DNA from: Liolophura sinensis
Lineage: Eukaryota > Mollusca > Polyplacophora > Chitonida > Chitonidae
Direction of reading: 5' to 3'
NCBI RefSeq assembly: GCF_032854445.1
Contig: NC_088305.1
Coordinates: forward strand, 30,030,628 to 30,094,627
DNA length: 64,000 bases
How positions within the stretch are numbered: the first letter of the stretch is position 1; the number at the start of each line of letters is the position of its first letter. The notes below the pieces were generated by a model. The model had not been told where the DNA came from. It did not search any database and saw nothing but the letters and a program-made list of their open reading frames with translations. Both the position numbers and the translations under genes were made by a program. Shown in pieces: positions 61,981-64,000 of this stretch.

Positions 61981-63183
61981 CTTCGACCAAAGGGCGTTAC
62001 AGGTTAAATGAGGTTCATTTTCTTCTCTTCTCAGTTTTCCTCTATGTTGCTTTTTATGAAGAAAAGTTTGTGTTGGTTGATCATCAAAATTCATTTGTGC
62101 CGGTGCATAATTTTTGTAATCGCCTTTTTTGATAGTGTGCCTAAGGTATGTGTTTGTCAACAGATATCTTTGTCAAGCTCTTGCCGATTGAAATCTCTCC
62201 TTTTTTCACAGTAATTTCAAAATCCATTCAGACATTTACTGTACAGCACTTGTAAAAGTGCCCAAGGTCAGTTTCAAAATGGAATCGAAGGCAAAGTCTC
62301 TTGGGAAAAAGTTTGTTTATTATCTCTTGTATCAGGAAGTTTACAAAATTGTATCTGCGTCTAAGACTGTTCAGAACGAATGTGGTCAAGATCAGTTGTT
62401 CCAGGATGTATCAAATACTCATGATGTGAGCGTCGATATCTTTTATGAAGACTAAATAAATGTTGAATTATCACAAATTGTTATGCCTTTGGGACCAAAG
62501 TATTGTTCACAGCCGTGTTAGTATTTATCAGTTTGTGCCATACACGATGATGTTCACAGGGATATAGCCGAAACGAGCGCAACAATTACGTTGATTCCCT
62601 CGAGGAAAGCTGGATCTAGAGGATTCTTACGCCACAGACACTTTGCACTACCTGAAGTAAACTTAACAACAACAATAACGTGAAACATCATTTAAGTATC
62701 CGAAGTGATGTCTAAGCTTAACTAGCTCGTTCATGACAGTTAACGTTTCAGTCAGATAGGAGTTGCATGAGCTGTCTGATTGATTGATTAACTGAAGGAA
62801 TTGATTGATTTGTTTTACCCACTCCAGTCGTCTTCCGATGGAAATTGGTCATGCAAACATCTGTGTTGTACAGAGAGCGAGTTCTGGAATCCTCTGCTTT
62901 AGTCCGTCTGGGTTTGGATGATGGATGGCATCAGGCTATTAGATTATCCCCTGCCGTTCAGACGTGGATCACACGCATCCGGTATAATAAGTGTCATTTT
63001 AACGATAGATATAGTCGATAGTCAGACTACAGTTCTTTGGAGGAACACTGTTATTTGTTATACGACCACTCATACAATTCGTGCGTAAACTGGCGTTTAC
63101 CTGTAGTATTTCGAGAGAATAATAAGCCACACTATTCGGGTCAGATTTGAAGTCAGGCAGCTTGATATAGGTCAAACAGAGAT

Positions 63184-63246
63184 GGACAGCGCTTTGGTGG
63201 TCTACTGGTTAGATCGTCCGCCTGGAAGTCGAGGGATCCCGGGATC
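63184..63246 (+). mobile_element. tRNA-derived SINE head, copy 2
   Basis: GACAGCGCTTTGGTGGTCTA then TTAGATCGTCCGCCTGGAAG. Duplicate of 53979..54045 within the segmental duplication. Confidence 0.55.
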
Positions 63247-64000
63247 ACAGCCAGGCCGAGTTATACCAAAGAATTGCTCTTATCTTTCATAATAAAACTG
63301 GAAAACTCATGAAGGCGGACTGTGCTCTGTTTAACCGGAATAGATTTAACCCATCTTTTCAAAGAATGCAACCTTCACGGCCTAATGCGATTTAGCGACG
63401 TTACGTCCGAGACATTTTTTCGTGTCTCTCCTCCAATTTTACTCATTGTTTCTTGTAGTGAGTGAAAGTTTTCGGTGTGGCACGTTTTCCATCTAGCCAA
63501 GGCGCTAGAAACATTATTGATTTTGAAAAAAAATATTTGCCTCTTTCTGATCGCCTTTCAACGGAATTAGCTTGGAGTTTGGGCATTTTGTGTGACTTTA
63601 ATTGACACAAGTTTTAAGTTTTCAGTTGTCTGCTGTATATCTGTTAAATTCCTCTCACCAATATGACGATTGGCTGACGAGGGCAGACCAAAAGAAGCTG
63701 AGTATAATGTATGGAACAAATGGAAAATCTTTTTTATATCCTTGCACCTTAATGGTGAATGTTTTCTACTCAGAATTGTCCATTTTTGTCGTTCTTTTTT
63801 CCGTTATTGTCTGCGTCCATTTGAGATTAGGTTAATTCTTGTACCTGATGTTTTTGTCTACATTTTATGAATCAAGCAAAGTATTTTGGGTTTCAAGACG
63901 AAATCATAGGCTAAATCAGGTTGGAAGAAACAGACAATGTATTGTTCTTTAATTGTATTCGGATGATGACGTCACATTATATTTCGTTTGCTGTTGGTAA

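Larger units (their letters stand above)
59705..64000 (+). repeat. Segmental duplication, copy 2 (cut by window end)
   Basis: Direct-orientation partner of 51700..55650. It is still matching at the last base of the window. It differs by a reversed SINE at about 60.93 kb and by two copies of another SINE-like element at 61.3-62.0 kb. Confidence 0.9.

Noticed and set aside
62258-62455. 65-codon frame (MPKVSFKMESKAKSLG)
   Set aside because: Short, partly inside the duplication with no equivalent frame in copy 1, and no family recognised.

Overview
This is animal nuclear DNA. Short coding exons with GT-AG introns are spread over 50 kb, tRNA-derived SINEs are abundant, and there are many minisatellites. 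The SINE family, with a 3' end resembling GAGTACGGCGTAAAACACC followed by (AATA)n, is one I associate with lophotrochozoan and especially molluscan genomes. A bivalve or other mollusc is the likeliest source; this is inference, not proof.

From about 0.4 to 50.8 kb the plus strand carries one large gene: the 3' two-thirds of TRRAP, the pseudokinase scaffold of the SAGA and TIP60/NuA4 histone acetyltransferase complexes. I could place 51 exons, from 371..496 to 50655..50764. Every intron phase matches, the exon lengths sum to 6,939 nt, and they encode about 2,312 residues plus the stop codon. The part covered is the second half of the HEAT solenoid, then the FAT domain (from about 24.5 kb), the FRB-like and pseudokinase regions (36-44 kb) and the C-terminal FATC tail ending in HPWL. 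Roughly 1,500 N-terminal residues lie upstream of the window. One exon (25646..25784) carries an apparent pair of opposite single-base slips.

The introns hold about 20 minisatellite arrays and many SINE copies. Several arrays are built from the gene's own splice signals. Donor copies follow the exons ending at 1053, 16239 and 23086. Acceptor copies precede the exons starting at 7807, 14142 and 18717. A branchpoint-like array leads into the exon at 31416. The array before 18717 has a 33-bp period and is open in the exon's frame, so use of any copy would add multiples of 11 residues.

The intron between 44307 and 49552 contains a structurally complete 4.3-kb hAT-like DNA transposon (45184..49466). 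It has 12-bp terminal inverted repeats, a 6-bp target duplication and a two-exon transposase of about 824 residues, in the same orientation as TRRAP. Its second exon starts in phase 0, the same phase in which the upstream TRRAP exon ends.

Downstream of TRRAP (50.8-64 kb) there is no confident gene. A segment of about 4 kb is present twice in direct orientation (about 51.7-55.65 kb and 59.7-64 kb). Between the copies there is a weak candidate 5' end of another gene (56.4-57.6 kb), a SINE with a clear 17-bp target duplication, and AT-rich sequence in which I recognise nothing.
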